Source of the DNA: Bacteroidales bacterium UBA4284
GTDB taxonomy: Bacteria; Bacteroidota; Bacteroidia; Bacteroidales; UBA932
DNA length: 8,226 nucleotides
Assembly: GCA_002395925.1 (NCBI GenBank)
Contig: DGVM01000097.1
Span: 1 to 8,226, forward strand
Reading direction: 5' to 3'
Each line of letters begins with the position of its first letter. Within the stretch, counting starts at the first letter, position 1. The notes under the pieces were generated by a model. It did no database searches, was not told the DNA's origin, and saw nothing but the letters and a program-made list of their open reading frames with translations. The translations under genes and the position numbers were made by a program. Shown one piece after another: positions 7,378 through 8,226 of the stretch.

Positions 7378-7408
7378 AGCTATAAAATTTTTGCAATATA
7401 CGAATAAT
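7378..7408 (-). other. AT-rich recG-lemA spacer
   Basis: This 31-base gap is the longest non-coding stretch in the window. It is strongly AT-rich and contains AAAATTTT. A near match to the Bacteroidota -7 box (TATATTGC) is present, but there is no TTG at the right distance upstream. There is no terminator hairpin and no Shine-Dalgarno sequence before lemA. Confidence 0.5.
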
Positions 7409-8226
7409 TTACGATATCTTGCTGTAGTCCCGTATGTTGTATTTCCCTTTACGCAATTCGGCTGCGAGCAGGGAGTTCCGCGGCTCGCTGAGAGCCGGGT
7501 CGGCGTCGAGAACGTACTGGGCGAACGCACGGGCCTGCTCGAGCAGGACACCGTCGCGCGCAAGGGAGGCAATGTTCAGGCTAATCGGCAGTCCGCTCTG
7601 CTGGGTGCCCTCCAGGTCGCCCGGGCCGCGCAGCTTCATGTCCTGCTCGGCTATCTCGAAGCCGTCTTCCGTGGAGCACAGCAGTTCCAGGCGCTTCTGG
7701 GCCTCCTGCCCTGTCTTGGGATCCTTGACAAGTATGCAGTAAGACTTCTCCGCTCCCCTGCCGACACGGCCCCGCAGCTGGTGAAGCTGGCTGAGTCCGA
7801 AACGCTGGGCGCTGCGAATCACCATCACGCTGGCATTCGGAACGTCCACGCCGACTTCGATTACCGTGGTGGACACGAGGATATGGGCACGCCCCGCCAC
7901 GAACGCATCCATGTTGAAGGCCTTCTCCTCGTTGGACTGCTTGCCGTGGACTATGGCCACCTTGTAGCCCTCGCTCAACGGGAACGCATTCACGATTTCC
8001 TCGTATCCGGCCTCCACGTTCGAGATGTCTTCCATCTTTTCGTTGATGAAAATCATAGGATAGACGACAAAGACCTGACGCCCGCGGGCTATCTCCTCAC
8101 GCATGAAACGGTACATGGCGTTCAGGCGGTTCTGACCTATCAGCATGGTCTGCACCGGCTTGCGGCCGGGAGGCATTTCGTCTATCACCGAGACGTCGAG
8201 ATCGCCGTAGAGGGTCATGGCGAGGG
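7409..8226 (-). CDS. recG: ATP-dependent DNA helicase RecG, C-terminal part (5' end outside window)
   Basis: RecG drives branch migration and regression of stalled forks and processes R-loops and Holliday junctions. The window shows the last 271 of a usual 680-700 residues, and the frame is open to the right edge. It begins with LAMTLYGDLDVSVIDEMPPGR, the stretch just after helicase motif III in RecG. It continues with motif IV (RQVFVVYPMI), motif V (STTVIEVGVDVPNAS) and motif VI (QLHQLRGRVGRG). The RecG-specific DGFEIAEQDMKLRGPGDLEG and QQSGLP follow, in the translocation region. The gene ends SKIS and TAA. The ATG at 8218 is internal and not a start. It is the most upstream gene visible, so a promoter for the run may lie in or before recG. 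No defect was seen in the part present. Confidence 0.97.
   Translation of the reverse strand, partial: LAMTLYGDLDVSVIDEMPPGRKPVQTMLIGQNRLNAMYRFMREEIARGRQVFVVYPMIFINEKMEDISNVEAGYEEIVNAFPLSEGYKVAIVHGKQSNEEKAFNMDAFVAGRAHILVSTTVIEVGVDVPNASVMVIRSAQRFGLSQLHQLRGRVGRGAEKSYCILVKDPKTGQEAQKRLELLCSTEDGFEIAEQDMKLRGPGDLEGTQQSGLPISLNIASLARDGVLLEQARAFAQYVLDADPALSEPRNSLLAAELRKGKYNIRDYSKIS

Noticed and set aside
7378..7411. Possible promoter TATATTGC before lemA
   Set aside because: The -7-like box lacks one T and no TTG lies 19-21 bases upstream; AT-richness alone is not enough.
7378..7572. N-terminal extension of lemA to position 7572
   Set aside because: It lies inside the recG coding region in another frame and is Ser/Arg/Pro-rich with no LemA character. 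The membrane helix starts right at the ATG at 7377.
1..8226. A defence system, prophage or mobile element
   Set aside because: All seven genes belong to chromosomal housekeeping or envelope families; no transposase, integrase, att-like repeat or RNA gene was seen.

Overview
The window holds seven protein-coding genes. All lie on the minus strand and are packed head to tail with gaps of 3 to 31 bases. In transcription order (right to left) they are: the 3' part of recG, lemA, a DUF2207 membrane protein, a lipoprotein-type S9 (prolyl oligopeptidase/DPP5-like) peptidase, tcdA, a YghO/BcerS-like GNAT acyltransferase, and prfA (cut by the left edge). No RNA gene, mobile element, CRISPR array or convincing intrinsic terminator was seen. 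No stretch longer than 31 bases is without a gene.

The sequence points to a fairly GC-rich member of the Bacteroidota, most likely order Bacteroidales. RF1 has the Bacteroidota-looking motifs [11 protein letters not shown] and [19 protein letters not shown]. Most genes lack a Shine-Dalgarno sequence. One junction carries a match to the Bacteroides-type promoter (TTG, 20 bases, TAAATTTG). The S9 peptidase is a lipoprotein of the kind common in that phylum. Genus cannot be fixed from this window; an Alistipes-like or related gut lineage is only a guess.

Layout: 7409-8226 is the C-terminal helicase part of RecG (branch migration and fork rescue). 2903-7377 is an envelope block made of LemA, the DUF2207 protein with a Gly/Ser-rich tail, and the lipidated serine peptidase. 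2170-2898 is TcdA, which cyclises t6A in tRNA. 1040-2158 is an acyltransferase from the family that includes bacterial ceramide synthase. 1-1036 is release factor 1. The spacing suggests one long transcript, possibly with an internal promoter just before the acyltransferase. The genes do not form one pathway. LemA with DUF2207 is a recurrent pair of unknown function, while TcdA and RF1 both serve translation.

The points most worth following are the acyltransferase (possible sphingolipid N-acyltransferase), the reduced membrane topology of the DUF2207 protein beside LemA and a secreted peptidase, and the promoter-like element that would give a leaderless acyltransferase mRNA. The long open frames on the plus strand are explained as codon-register mirrors of the real genes.
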